This document shows positions 8,357 to 17,873 of a stretch of 64,000 bases of DNA, piece by piece; position 1 is the first letter of the stretch, and the number at the start of each line of letters is the position of its first letter. The notes beneath the pieces are model-generated. The model worked only from the letters and a program-made list of their open reading frames with translations, ran no database searches and had not been told where the DNA came from. The stretch is from Thalassospira indica (lineage in GTDB: Bacteria; Pseudomonadota; Alphaproteobacteria; Rhodospirillales; Thalassospiraceae). The stretch is from NCBI RefSeq assembly GCF_003403095.1, contig NZ_CP031555.1, positions 2,398,001 to 2,462,000 on the forward strand. The letters are read 5' to 3'. The position numbers and the translations under genes were made by a program.

Positions 8357-9634
8357 ATGGCACGCGACAATCTGGCAATCGTGGTGAAGGGTTATCCGCG
8401 ATTGTCGGAGACCTTTATCGCCCAGGAAATTCTGGGTATTCAGCAAGCAGGCATTCCCTATCGGATTGTGTCGCTGCGCCATCCAACCGACAAAAAACGC
8501 CACCCGATCAATGATCGCATTACAGGTGCGGTCGATTATCTGCCGGAATATGTCTATCAGGAACCGATGCGGGTTTTGCGTGGCTGGCTCAAGGCGCGCA
8601 AGATGCCCGGATATCGTCGTGCCCTGAATATCTGGTTGCAGGATTACCGCCGGGACCGCACCGCCAATCGCGCACGCCGATTTGCCCAGGCTATGGTGAT
8701 GGCGGCCGAACTGCCCGATGATGTGACCCGCATCTATGCCCATTTCCTGCATACACCGGCATCGGTCGTGCGCTATTGCGCAATTATGCGCGGCTTGCCC
8801 TGGTCTTGTTCGGCGCATGCCAAGGATATCTATACCAGTCAGGACTGGGACATGCGCGAAAAGCTGCGCGATATGGATTGGCTGGTGACCTGTACAAGCG
8901 CCAATGTCGATTACCTGCGTAAACTTGCCGAGGATCCGGATAAAGTTAATCTGCTCTATCACGGACTGGATTTTTCGCGCTTTCCCGAAGACCTTCCAGA
9001 AAGACCTCTGCGCGATGGGACGGATGCCGAAAACCCGGTAAGGATCCTGTCGGTCGGGCGACTGGTGGGCAAAAAGGGATATGACGACCTTCTGCGCGCC
9101 TTGGCCAAACTGCCAGCCAACTGTCATTGGCGGTTTATTCATATTGGCGGTGGTAACGGCGAAAAATATAAAAAACTTGCGACAGAGCTCGGCATTGCGG
9201 ATCGCTGTGACTGGCAAGGGGCGCGTGATCAGAAGGAAGTCATCGCGGCATGTCAGTCTTCCGATTTGTTCGTGTTGGCCAGCCGGATTGAGAAGGATGG
9301 TGATCGCGACGGGCTGCCAAACGTTCTGATGGAAGCGCAGCTTTGCGGACTTGCTGCGGTTTCGACTGCAATTTCGGCCATTCCTGAACTGATTGAAGAC
9401 GGCGTAAATGGCAAACTTGTGCCCGAACGTGATCCGGATGCACTTGCGAGTGCGCTGGAAGCTTTGATCACTGATCCCCGTCTTCGCGAAACCATGGGCC
9501 GCAAGGGCAATGAGATTGTGCGTCGTGATTTCTCATTCTATCGCGGCATGAAGGAACTGGCGGAACGTTTCGGTGTTAACTCCCAGTCCGACGAACAGGC
9601 GGCAATCCCCGCCGAACAACCCGCCGCAGAGTAG
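8357..9634 (+). CDS. GT4-family glycosyltransferase (WcaL-like)
   Basis: A 425-residue retaining glycosyltransferase. The N terminus has the KGYPRLSETFIAQEI motif seen in exopolysaccharide GT4 enzymes such as WcaL/AmsK. The Rossmann-like C-terminal domain carries ILSVGRLVGKKGYDDLL and the EX7E-type donor site near DGLPNVLMEAQLCGL. It probably adds a sugar to a lipid-linked or surface glycan from a nucleotide-sugar donor in the cytoplasm. The ATG at 8357 is preceded by CGGGAA; a TTG codon immediately before it is also possible. It lies 18 bases after the previous gene and 11 bases before the next, consistent with one operon. The specific sugar cannot be read from the sequence. Confidence 0.85.
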   Translation: MARDNLAIVVKGYPRLSETFIAQEILGIQQAGIPYRIVSLRHPTDKKRHPINDRITGAVDYLPEYVYQEPMRVLRGWLKARKMPGYRRALNIWLQDYRRDRTANRARRFAQAMVMAAELPDDVTRIYAHFLHTPASVVRYCAIMRGLPWSCSAHAKDIYTSQDWDMREKLRDMDWLVTCTSANVDYLRKLAEDPDKVNLLYHGLDFSRFPEDLPERPLRDGTDAENPVRILSVGRLVGKKGYDDLLRALAKLPANCHWRFIHIGGGNGEKYKKLATELGIADRCDWQGARDQKEVIAACQSSDLFVLASRIEKDGDRDGLPNVLMEAQLCGLAAVSTAISAIPELIEDGVNGKLVPERDPDALASALEALITDPRLRETMGRKGNEIVRRDFSFYRGMKELAERFGVNSQSDEQAAIPAEQPAAE

Positions 9635-9645
9635 GAGGCACGCAC

Positions 9646-10800
9646 TTGCAGGTTGCCTTTTACGCCCCGCTAAAGCCGATTGACCATCCGGTGCCGTCGG
9701 GTGACCGCCTGATTGCCCGCATGCTGTGTGAGGCTCTTCAGTCAGCAGGCATGAAGGTCGATATTGCTGCCCGCCTTCGCAGCCGCGTTGCAGATGGCGA
9801 TGTCCTTAAGCAGGCGCGGCTTGCCGATCTGGGTACCAAACTTGCTGCCCGTTTACTGCGGCAATACCAATCAGGGTTCCGTCCCAAACCGGATATCTGG
9901 TTTACCTATCATCTTTATTACAAGGCACCGGACTGGATCGGGCCGGTTGTCGCCGATGCGCTGGGTATCCCGTATGTGGTGGCCGAAGCATCCTTTGCCC
10001 CAAAGCGTGCAAACGGGCCATGGGGACAAAGCCATCTGGCAGCCGAGACAGCGCTTAAGCAGGCAGATGCCGTTTTCTCGCTCAATCGGGTTGATATGGA
10101 ATGTCTGGCTCAGGTCTGCCAACCGGATCATCTGCATTTCCTGCCGCCCTTTACACGTGTCGCGTCATGGAATGTTGGACAGCGGGAAGCAATCAATCCG
10201 CAATGTGTGCGGTTGGTGACAACTGCGATGATGCGTGATGGCGATAAATTGAAATCCTATGCACTTTTGGCAGACGCACTGGGTCGCCTCAGGCGCAGTG
10301 GTGTTGATAACTGGCATCTGACAGTGATTGGTGATGGCCCAGCGCGCCAGCAGGTCGAAGACGTATTTGAAGCAAATGGTCTTGGTGAAGACAAGGCTTC
10401 ACTTGTCGGTCTGAGAACACCGGAACAAACCAAAGATATTCTCGCGCAGTCAGATTTATTTGTCTGGCCCGCAATCAATGAAGCCTTCGGAATGGCGTTG
10501 CTTGAGGCGCAGTCAGCTGGGCTTCCGGTTCTGGCAGGGGATACTGGTGGCGTATCGGGTATTGTTTCGTCCGGTGTGACCGGGTGGCTTGTGCCTGTTG
10601 GTGATGTCGCGGCTTTTTCAGACCGTTTAGGGGAATGCCTCGGGGCGGATGTCGCCGTATTGCGTGATATAGGTACCGCTGGCGCATCGAAAGCAGCACA
10701 GCATCACACGCTTGAAGCCGCAGCTGATCTGTTATCCACAACATTCAAGAAAATCATCACGGGTCACCTGTCGTCACAAAACGGGCAAGGTTTGGTATGA
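9646..10800 (+). CDS. GT4-family glycosyltransferase
   Basis: A 384-residue GT-B glycosyltransferase of family 4. The C-terminal half has the conserved LTVIGDGPARQQVE strand-loop and the EX7E motif in NEAFGMALLEAQSAGLPV, followed by the GG-rich donor loop. The start codon is TTG at 9646. It is well supported because a full AGGAGG Shine-Dalgarno sits at 9633-9638 with seven bases of spacing. The gene ends in the ATGA that starts the histidine phosphatase, so the two are translationally coupled. It belongs to the glycan block together with the GT4 gene just upstream, but the N-terminal domains are not alike, suggesting a different acceptor. Confidence 0.84.
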   Translation: MQVAFYAPLKPIDHPVPSGDRLIARMLCEALQSAGMKVDIAARLRSRVADGDVLKQARLADLGTKLAARLLRQYQSGFRPKPDIWFTYHLYYKAPDWIGPVVADALGIPYVVAEASFAPKRANGPWGQSHLAAETALKQADAVFSLNRVDMECLAQVCQPDHLHFLPPFTRVASWNVGQREAINPQCVRLVTTAMMRDGDKLKSYALLADALGRLRRSGVDNWHLTVIGDGPARQQVEDVFEANGLGEDKASLVGLRTPEQTKDILAQSDLFVWPAINEAFGMALLEAQSAGLPVLAGDTGGVSGIVSSGVTGWLVPVGDVAAFSDRLGECLGADVAVLRDIGTAGASKAAQHHTLEAAADLLSTTFKKIITGHLSSQNGQGLV

Positions 10801-11399
10801 AACAGATCCGTTTTGCATTGCTTCGCCACGGTGTCACGGCCTGGAATGCCGATAAGCGCATTCAGGGACGCACAAATATCTCAATCAGGCCCGAGACAGC
10901 TGCTTGGTATCGTCAGCACCGTTTGCCCGCCAAGTGGGCCAATGTACCGTGGTTTTCTTCGCCCTTATCCCGAACACGTGAAACTGCAGATGCGCTTGGG
11001 ATCAGAACCGTTGCCACCGAGCCCGAGTTCATCGAGATGGACTGGGGTACGTGGGAGGGTGAAAAACTTTCGGATCTTCGTGCAAGTATGGGGAAAGACC
11101 TTCGCGCCAATGAAGACCGTGGTTGGGATTTTCGCCCAGATGATGGCGAAAGCCCGCGTGACGTCTTAAACCGGGTTGCGACATTCCTAAAGGATTGTGA
11201 CCTGCCGGAATTTGGTGCGGTCACCCACAAGGGCGTGATACGTGCTGTCTATGCTGCAGCACGTGGATGGGACATGATGGGCAAAATTCCAGACAAACTC
11301 GATTGGCACTGTTTGCAGGTGTTTCAGTATTCTGATGAGGCCGGGTTCTCTGTTGAAGCACTCAATGTGCCACTTGCGCCTGCGCAGGAGAGCGCGTGA
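10797..11399 (+). CDS. Histidine phosphatase family protein
   Basis: A 200-residue member of the phosphoglycerate-mutase-like phosphatase superfamily. The phospho-acceptor motif LLRHGVTAWN places the catalytic histidine at residue 11. A second histidine in VTHKGVIRAVY (about residue 140) and the acid-containing EMDWGTWEGE segment complete the usual pocket. Its position inside a glycosyltransferase operon, with ATGA overlaps on both sides, suggests it dephosphorylates a sugar phosphate or similar intermediate rather than acting in glycolysis. That role is inference. Cobalamin-pathway CobC and general sugar phosphatases belong to the same superfamily. Confidence 0.85.
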   Translation: MKQIRFALLRHGVTAWNADKRIQGRTNISIRPETAAWYRQHRLPAKWANVPWFSSPLSRTRETADALGIRTVATEPEFIEMDWGTWEGEKLSDLRASMGKDLRANEDRGWDFRPDDGESPRDVLNRVATFLKDCDLPEFGAVTHKGVIRAVYAAARGWDMMGKIPDKLDWHCLQVFQYSDEAGFSVEALNVPLAPAQESA

Positions 11400-12541
11400 T
11401 GAGTGACGTCATGGTCTATGTTCAGCACTTGCTTGGCATTGGTCACGTGCGCCGCATGGCGTTGATCAATCATGCGCTTCGCGATGAAGGGCTTGGCGTT
11501 ACGGTCGTAAGCGGCGGTGTGCCCGATTACAGCCTTGATTTCGCCGCCAGTGAAGTTATTCAGCTTTCCCCGTGCAAAACATCCGATACTGGTTTTTCAG
11601 GGCTTGTCGATCCGGAAGGGAACGCCTTGGGAGACGACTGGCAGGAAAAACGTAAAAGACAACTGATGACCGCGTTTAAGGAAACGGCGCCGAAACTGCT
11701 TCTGGTTGAAATGTTTCCGTTCGGGCGCCGCGCATTTCGCTTCGAATTGATTCCGCTGTTTGAGTCGGCGACTGAAGCAGGCGTTCCGATCATTTGTTCT
11801 GTCAGAGACCTTTTGGTGCGTAAAAAAGACATCAGCAAAACGCGATGGATGCGTGATACCGCACGTAAATATCTTGATGCTGTTCTGGTACATGGAGATC
11901 CCCAACTGTTTGGTTTTGATCGCAGCTTTGAGTTCGCCGACGATATATCGGAACTGATCGCCTACACGGGGTATGTTGCACCAAAGGTTACCAATGACGT
12001 CTCGGATGGTGTTGAGGCAGATCGTAGCGGTGTTCTTGTTTCTGCCGGTGGTGGTGCCGTCGGGGCAGAGTTGATCAGGCTTGCAATTTCTGCCCGCGCG
12101 CATTCGCAAAAGTATAATGACGCTATTTGGGATATTGTCGCTGGGCCGCATTTTCCCTCAGATCAGTTCGACCTTTTGCGCGGCCAGTTGCCCGACGGTG
12201 TGATCCTGCATCGGTTCTTGCCCGATTTCCGTGAAAGGATGGCGGGTGCCGCCGTTTCCATTTCACAGGCCGGATACAACACGCTGATGGATGTGTTGGC
12301 GACGCGAACGCCAGCGGTCATGGTGCCGTTTGCAGAAGGCGGCGAAAGCGAGCAAACCGAACGTGCAGAAGTCCTTGCCAATGAAGGGGTTATTTCCCTG
12401 CTTGATCTTGATGGCCTGTCTGCGCAATCATTAGCAAAACAAATAGATAACGCCAGACAACCAAGCGGGATTAAAATCGCGCTGGATGGTGCAAAAAGAA
12501 CTGCGTCAATCATCGCAGAAAAGATCAAAGGGCAGGCATGA
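11399..12541 (+). CDS. GT28-like glycosyltransferase (COG4671 type), second copy in the cluster
   Basis: A 380-residue GT-B protein related to the gene at 7136. It opens VMVYVQHLLGIGHVRRMALI, the same glycine-rich nucleotide-sugar-fold entry with the GxGHxRR signature. Its C-terminal domain has SQAGYNTLMDVLATRTPAV, equivalent to the GGYNT donor loop of GT28 enzymes. The ATG at 11399 overlaps the preceding stop; a GTG three bases earlier is possible. It is cytosolic, with no membrane segment. The end overlaps the deacetylase-like gene by four bases. Two members of this poorly characterised group in one operon suggest sequential sugar additions. Substrates are unknown. Confidence 0.8.
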   Translation: MSDVMVYVQHLLGIGHVRRMALINHALRDEGLGVTVVSGGVPDYSLDFAASEVIQLSPCKTSDTGFSGLVDPEGNALGDDWQEKRKRQLMTAFKETAPKLLLVEMFPFGRRAFRFELIPLFESATEAGVPIICSVRDLLVRKKDISKTRWMRDTARKYLDAVLVHGDPQLFGFDRSFEFADDISELIAYTGYVAPKVTNDVSDGVEADRSGVLVSAGGGAVGAELIRLAISARAHSQKYNDAIWDIVAGPHFPSDQFDLLRGQLPDGVILHRFLPDFRERMAGAAVSISQAGYNTLMDVLATRTPAVMVPFAEGGESEQTERAEVLANEGVISLLDLDGLSAQSLAKQIDNARQPSGIKIALDGAKRTASIIAEKIKGQA

Positions 12542-13296
12542 GCAGCTGGGACCAATTACGCGCAGAGCTTGATCTGTGGCAGTCGGAAGACCGGATTGCC
12601 ACCGCGTGGTGGCGTGACGACGATGCTGTTTCTGTGACCCCGGCGCTTGAAACGCTTCTGCGTTTTGAACAGGACTATAAAGTGCCACTCGCCCTTGCGG
12701 TTATTCCGGCGTCTTTGCAGGATGACCTTGTCGAACGTCTTGTCGAGACGCTTGATACCCGTGTGTTGCAGCATGGCTGGTCCCATCAGAACCACATGCC
12801 AGAGGGACGCAAGAAACAGGAACTCGATGACGTACGAGATATTGGCGATGTCGTTGCCGATCTGCGCCACGGGTTTTCGGTTCTGCAATCGCGTTTTGGC
12901 AATCGTTTCTTGCCGGTCCTGGTGCCGCCATGGAACCGGGTGGCCGAAGATGTCGTGGCGGCGTTGCATTCCCTTGGCTTTTGCGGGATTAGCACATTCA
13001 ATGCCCGCAAGGTGGCAGAGCCGTACAAAGGCATTATGCAGGTCAACACGCATGTCGATGTCATTGATTGGCGCGGAACGCGCGGCTTTGTTGGCGAAGA
13101 CGCGGCACTTGGCGCAATGATTGAACATCTGGCGGCGCGGCGAACAGGGCAGGTCGACGCGGATGAGCCGACGGGTATTCTGACCCATCATCTTGTCCAT
13201 GACGAACCCACTACGAAGTTCCTTGATAATCTGTTTTCTATGGACCATTCAGCTTTGCGCTGGTTGAGAATACCCGGAGTATTTCCATGGCAATAA
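12538..13296 (+). CDS. Polysaccharide deacetylase-like protein
   Basis: A 252-residue protein with the NodB/carbohydrate-esterase-4-type catalytic layout in compact form. The acidic motif WWRDDDA has Asp27-29, a metal-binding pair lies in QHGWSH (His79 and His83, with His86 close by), and the active-site loop VPPWNR is at about 129-134. Such enzymes remove N- or O-acetyl groups from polysaccharides. No signal peptide is visible, so a cytoplasmic substrate, for instance a lipid-linked precursor, is more likely than an extracellular polymer. It is embedded in the glycan operon: the start overlaps the preceding gene (ATGA) and the end overlaps the following gene by ten bases. Confidence 0.78.
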   Translation: MSSWDQLRAELDLWQSEDRIATAWWRDDDAVSVTPALETLLRFEQDYKVPLALAVIPASLQDDLVERLVETLDTRVLQHGWSHQNHMPEGRKKQELDDVRDIGDVVADLRHGFSVLQSRFGNRFLPVLVPPWNRVAEDVVAALHSLGFCGISTFNARKVAEPYKGIMQVNTHVDVIDWRGTRGFVGEDAALGAMIEHLAARRTGQVDADEPTGILTHHLVHDEPTTKFLDNLFSMDHSALRWLRIPGVFPWQ

Positions 13297-13940
13297 GGCC
13301 AAAACAACACGTGGAACCTGAACCGGCACAGGCCCCCAAGGCCCCCGGTGTGCCCAGCACCGTGCCAAGCACCGTCGACCCGGTAAAGCCAGCAGGTGTT
13401 GGTGACAGTGAAGTCCAGACGATGGGCTATCCGTCGAAACTGATGGCGCCGGATTTGGCAAAATCAATTGTCGGACTGCTGATCTGCGGGGTTATCGCGT
13501 TGATTCCCGAGATGCTCGCAATCATTCAATGGACGTCGGCTGGGCTTGCTTTGCTGTTCGTTTTCTATTTTGCCCGCACGGTTATCCGCTTCCAGTCAAA
13601 GATCTATGTATCGGAGTACGGCATTCGGCTTTCAAGCCTGCGCGGTGGAACGGCTTTTGCCTGGCCGGAACTTTCAAAGTTCCGTTTGCGTTACTTTAGT
13701 ACCAAGCGCGATGGCAACAAGGGATGGTTCGAGCTGACCCTGCAGGCAGGGGATGCGAAAATTGTCGCAGAATCAACACTGGACGGTTTTGACGATCTCC
13801 TTGAAATTTCTCGTGATTGGGCGAAAGATAACCAGCTGCTTGTCGATGACGTCACAAGAACAAACTTGATGCGCATGGATGAGGCCGAAACACTGGTTAA
13901 GGCCGCGGCATCCGAACGCAAACACGGTGGTATCAACTAG
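13287..13940 (+). CDS. Membrane protein with two helices and a PH-like cytoplasmic domain, unknown function
   Basis: A 217-residue protein of unknown function. Residues 1-50 are Pro/Val/Ala-rich and probably disordered. Two adjacent hydrophobic helices lie at about 60-80 and 83-100. They are followed by a beta-rich region (YVSEYGIRLSSLRG, then AFAWPELSKFRLRYF) that resembles the bacterial PH-like domains found after paired membrane helices. A short helical tail ends the protein. It overlaps the deacetylase-like gene by ten bases and precedes the ABC ATPase by one base, physically joining the glycan genes to the importer. A scaffold role at the membrane is possible but speculative. Confidence 0.7.
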   Translation: MAIRPKQHVEPEPAQAPKAPGVPSTVPSTVDPVKPAGVGDSEVQTMGYPSKLMAPDLAKSIVGLLICGVIALIPEMLAIIQWTSAGLALLFVFYFARTVIRFQSKIYVSEYGIRLSSLRGGTAFAWPELSKFRLRYFSTKRDGNKGWFELTLQAGDAKIVAESTLDGFDDLLEISRDWAKDNQLLVDDVTRTNLMRMDEAETLVKAAASERKHGGIN

Positions 13941-13941
13941 A

Positions 13942-15870
13942 ATGACCGATATTCTGCGCATCAAGGATCTGAAAGTTGAATTCGTACTGCCGCACATGCG
14001 TGTCAAGGCAGTTGAAAATGTAAGCTTTCGCATCGGTGCGCAGGAAACCGTGGCACTGGTTGGTGAGTCGGGATCGGGCAAAAGCACCATTTCGCAGGCA
14101 ATCATGGGCCTGTTGCCAAAGGTGGCCCAGGTCACCAAAGGATCTATCATCTTTGCAGATCCGAAAAAGCCCGGAACCCGGGTGAATATCGCCATGCTGG
14201 ATCGGTCGGGCTCTGACATGCGCGCCATTCGCGGTGGCCGGATTTCGATGATTTTTCAGGAACCGATGAGTTCCCTGTCGCCGCTCCATACCATTGGCGA
14301 TCAGATATGTGAGGCGGTGAAACTTCATCGCAAGGTCGGATCGGCCGAGGCGCGTGAACTTGCCGTTGAAATGCTGACACTGGTCGGCTTCCCGCAGCCC
14401 AAGCGTTCACTGAAAACTTATCCATTCGAACTTTCCGGTGGCCTGCGCCAGCGCGCGATGATTGCGATGGCACTGGTGTGCCGTCCGGCCTTGCTGATTG
14501 CGGATGAACCGACAACCGCGCTCGATGTAACCATTCAGGCGCAAATTCTGCGTCTGATCAAGGAAGTTCAGGCAGAATTGCAGATGTCGGTTCTGTTGAT
14601 CACCCATGACCTTGGCGTGGTTGCCAATATGGCAGACCGGATGGTGGTGATTTATGACGGGCGGGTGGTCGAGGCTGGCAAAACAGATGATGTGTTCATC
14701 AATCCTGGCCATACCTATACACGATCATTGCTGGCGGCGGTTCCGCACTTTGACATGGGACCGGACGAAAGATTGCGTCCGCTGCGCGAGATCAAGCCGA
14801 AAACCGGCAGTCTACTTGCCAGCGCAGGTGATGGCAACGCACAACAAAATACATCCGATGTTCCGGCAACTTTGGCCCTGCACCCGACCATGGCAAGCGA
14901 ACCGGTTCTGGCAGTTCGCCATCTCAGCAAAAGCTTTACCACGCGCAAGGGTAACTGGATCAAATCCGAAGAGCGCCTTGTGCCCGCAGTTTCCGACGTC
15001 TCATTGACGGTTAATCGCGGCGAATGCGTTGGTCTGGTGGGCGAAAGTGGTTGTGGCAAAACAACCCTTTCAAAACTGATCATGCGCGCGATGAGCCCGG
15101 ATGAAGGTTCCATTCTGTTTCGCGGTGAAAGCGGGCAGATGACTGAATTAACAGGGCTTGATGAAGATCAGCTCAATCCGTACCGAAAGCGGATACAATT
15201 TGTTTTTCAGGACCCGTTCGGATCGCTTAATCCGCGGATGACGGTTCAGGATATCATCACCGAACCCATGCTGATTCACAGTGTCGGGGATAGTAACTAT
15301 CGACAGAAAATGGTGCTGGAACTGATGGACCTGGTTGGTCTTGATCCGCGTTTTCTGAACCGGTATCCGCATAGTTTTTCCGGCGGGCAGCGCCAGCGCA
15401 TCGGGATCGCACGTGCGCTCAGCCTGAAGCCGGACTTGTTGATTTTCGATGAGCCGACATCGGCACTTGATGTGTCGGTTCAGGCGCAAATACTTAATCT
15501 TTTAAAAGATTTGCAGCGCGATCTTAATTTGACCTATCTGTTCATATCACACAATCTTGCGGTCGTGGATTACGTTGCAGACAGGATTGCCGTGATGTGT
15601 GCCGGGCGGATTGTTGAGTCCGCACCACGCGAAGTGCTGTTTAAGAACCCGATGCATCCTTACACGCAGGCTTTGCTGCATGCCGTGCCGTTTGCCGATC
15701 TGGATCACCTGCTTGATTTTGACAAGATAATGGATGGCAAGGCATCTGATCCGTCCCGCTGGCCAGCTCCGTTCACGATCAACCAGTCCAGTGAGCCCAA
15801 GATGATGCAGGTCGCAGAAGATCACTTTGTTCGTGCCGAACGTGCCGATTTTACGGAGATCGCCATATGA
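13942..15870 (+). CDS. Oligopeptide/oligosaccharide-type ABC transporter, fused double ATPase (DppD-DppF / YejF type)
   Basis: A 642-residue cytosolic protein with two complete ABC ATPase domains. Domain one has Walker [10 protein letters not shown] at about 41-49, signature LSGGLRQR, and an ADEPTTALD Walker B. Domain two has [17 protein letters not shown] and FDEPTSALD. Each is followed by the oligopeptide-family C-terminal extension ([34 protein letters not shown]). This family powers import of peptides, nickel or oligosaccharides. The ATG at 13942 lies one base after the preceding stop; the frame stays open further upstream but that part lies inside the preceding gene. It ends in an ATGA overlap with the binding-protein gene, so the importer is one operon with its own ATPases. 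Confidence 0.93.
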   Translation: MTDILRIKDLKVEFVLPHMRVKAVENVSFRIGAQETVALVGESGSGKSTISQAIMGLLPKVAQVTKGSIIFADPKKPGTRVNIAMLDRSGSDMRAIRGGRISMIFQEPMSSLSPLHTIGDQICEAVKLHRKVGSAEARELAVEMLTLVGFPQPKRSLKTYPFELSGGLRQRAMIAMALVCRPALLIADEPTTALDVTIQAQILRLIKEVQAELQMSVLLITHDLGVVANMADRMVVIYDGRVVEAGKTDDVFINPGHTYTRSLLAAVPHFDMGPDERLRPLREIKPKTGSLLASAGDGNAQQNTSDVPATLALHPTMASEPVLAVRHLSKSFTTRKGNWIKSEERLVPAVSDVSLTVNRGECVGLVGESGCGKTTLSKLIMRAMSPDEGSILFRGESGQMTELTGLDEDQLNPYRKRIQFVFQDPFGSLNPRMTVQDIITEPMLIHSVGDSNYRQKMVLELMDLVGLDPRFLNRYPHSFSGGQRQRIGIARALSLKPDLLIFDEPTSALDVSVQAQILNLLKDLQRDLNLTYLFISHNLAVVDYVADRIAVMCAGRIVESAPREVLFKNPMHPYTQALLHAVPFADLDHLLDFDKIMDGKASDPSRWPAPFTINQSSEPKMMQVAEDHFVRAERADFTEIAI

Positions 15871-17798
15871 TCAGTATTTTAAACCCGTCGATGTCTAGAA
15901 TGCATCGTGCCTTTTCCGGCCTTGTGATGACGACAGGTTTTCTGGCGGCAAGTGTCTTGGTCGCACCGGCGCATGCAGAAGTCCCTTATTTCGAGGATGC
16001 GGTCGCAAGCGGGTCTTTGCCTGCGATGAATGACCGCCTGCCAGAACATCCGCATGTGATTGACTTTGCGGGTGAGGGTAAGGAAATCGGCAAATATGGT
16101 GGGGAATTTGTCACCATCATGGGGCGGTCCAAAGATATCCGTATGGCGGTTGTCTACGGCTATGCCCGCTTGATCGGCTATGATCAGGATCTGAACCTGC
16201 GCCCAGACATCCTTGAAGCGCTCGATGTGAATGAAGAAGGCAATGTCTTCACGTTGCATATCCGCAAAGGTCACAAATGGTCCGATGGCGAGCCGTTCAC
16301 GGCCGAGGATTTTCGCTATTACTGGGAAGATATCGTCAATAATGATGAATTGTTTCCGGTCGGGCCGCCGCGTTTCCTGTTTGTCGGGAATGAACCGGCA
16401 ACCTTTGAAATTCTTGACGAATATACAGTTCGCTACAGCTGGTCACAGCCAAACCCGTTTTTCCTGACCGAACTGGCCGCAACCCGTCCGCCATTTATTT
16501 ATCGTCCGGCGCACTATCTGAAACAGTTCCACGAGAATTATCGTGATGCGGACGAACTCCAGGCGATGGTTGAAGAACGCGGTCTGCGTAGCTGGGCTGT
16601 GTTGCATACGGACATTGATCGTCCCTACAAGCTTTCCAACATTCATCGCCCGTCGCTGGAGCCATGGCTGATCACGACAGAGGAGCCGTCGGATCGCTTC
16701 GTCTTCGTGCGCAACCCGTATTATCACCGCGTCGATCCGGAAGGTAACCAGCTTCCTTACATCGATCGGATGATCTTCAATATCTCGAACGCAAAGCTGG
16801 TCCCGGCCAAAGTCGGCGCGGGCGAGGTCGACCTGCAAAGCAGGATTCTGTCGCTTAAGGACTATACGTTCCTGAAGCAATCCGAAGCCAATCAGAACTA
16901 TGATGTGCGTCTTTGGGATGTCGGGGCAGGGGCTTATGCCGCATTGTATCCCAACCTGACCTGCAGCGATCCGGTCTGGCGCGAAGTTCTGCGCGATGTC
17001 CGTTTCCGCCGCGCGTTATCCTTGGCGATCAACCGCACCGAAATTAACCGGGTCATGTTCTTTGGTCTGGCGCAACCGACCAACAATACCGTTTTGCCAA
17101 AAAGCCCGTTATTCAAACCGGAATATCGCGAAAGCTATACCGATTTCGACGTCAAGGCCGCAAACCAACTGCTTGATGCAATGGGGCTGGATGAACGCAA
17201 TGGCGAAGGTATCCGTCTTTTGCCTGATGGACGCCAGATGGAAATCATTGTCGAGACGTCCGGGGAAAACCCCGAACATGACGACATGCTTGAACTGGTT
17301 GGCGACAGTTGGCGTCAGGTTGGCATCAAGCTGTTCGTCAAGGGCCTGCAGCGCGAAGTGATGCGCAACCGTGCCTATACCGGCGAGACGATCATGTCGA
17401 TTTTCAACGGTATTGATAACGGCCTGGCAACGCCCAACACTGCCCCTGATGAATTCGTTCCTGTCCTGCAAGACAGCCTGCAATGGCCGAAATGGGGGCA
17501 GTATTATCAAACGGACAGCGAGGCGGGTGAAGCGCCCGATATGCCAGCCGCCAAGGAACTCATGGAACAGTATCGCAAGTGGCAAACCAGCAATGAAGCG
17601 GGCCAGAAACAAGCATGGCAGGCCATTCTCGATATCAATTCGGAAAACATGTTCTCCATTGGTTTGATCGGCAACGTGCCGCAACCGGTCGTTATCGACA
17701 AGGACATGCGCAACGTGCCCAAAAAAGGCATCCATAGCTGGGAGCCGGGCGCGTTCTTTGGGATTTACCGACCTGATACCTTCTGGTGGGATCGGTAA
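15867..17798 (+). CDS. Family 5 extracellular solute-binding protein of the glycan-linked importer
   Basis: A 643-residue periplasmic binding protein of the SBP_bac_5 (cluster C) family, which binds oligopeptides, oligosaccharides or nickel. The signal peptide covers about residues 1-37 (hydrophobic core, APAHA cleavage site). The mature N terminus is EVPYFEDAVASGSLPAMNDR. Family marks include LRPDILEALDVNEEGNVFTLHIRKGHKWSDGEPFTAEDF (residues spread over about 112-150) and FRRALSLAINRTEINRVMF. At over 600 residues it is longer than typical DppA/OppA proteins, a size seen in several oligosaccharide-binding members. Alternative starts exist at residues 9 and 12. Its genomic tie to glycosyltransferases suggests a glycan-derived ligand, which is inference. 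Confidence 0.92.
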   Translation: MISILNPSMSRMHRAFSGLVMTTGFLAASVLVAPAHAEVPYFEDAVASGSLPAMNDRLPEHPHVIDFAGEGKEIGKYGGEFVTIMGRSKDIRMAVVYGYARLIGYDQDLNLRPDILEALDVNEEGNVFTLHIRKGHKWSDGEPFTAEDFRYYWEDIVNNDELFPVGPPRFLFVGNEPATFEILDEYTVRYSWSQPNPFFLTELAATRPPFIYRPAHYLKQFHENYRDADELQAMVEERGLRSWAVLHTDIDRPYKLSNIHRPSLEPWLITTEEPSDRFVFVRNPYYHRVDPEGNQLPYIDRMIFNISNAKLVPAKVGAGEVDLQSRILSLKDYTFLKQSEANQNYDVRLWDVGAGAYAALYPNLTCSDPVWREVLRDVRFRRALSLAINRTEINRVMFFGLAQPTNNTVLPKSPLFKPEYRESYTDFDVKAANQLLDAMGLDERNGEGIRLLPDGRQMEIIVETSGENPEHDDMLELVGDSWRQVGIKLFVKGLQREVMRNRAYTGETIMSIFNGIDNGLATPNTAPDEFVPVLQDSLQWPKWGQYYQTDSEAGEAPDMPAAKELMEQYRKWQTSNEAGQKQAWQAILDINSENMFSIGLIGNVPQPVVIDKDMRNVPKKGIHSWEPGAFFGIYRPDTFWWDR

Positions 17799-17873
17799 TC
17801 TTTTAACTAAAAACGTGTTGTTTTACGTCGTTGAGGGAATGGCGTAATACATCCTCGGGGAGCAACAGCGCCG

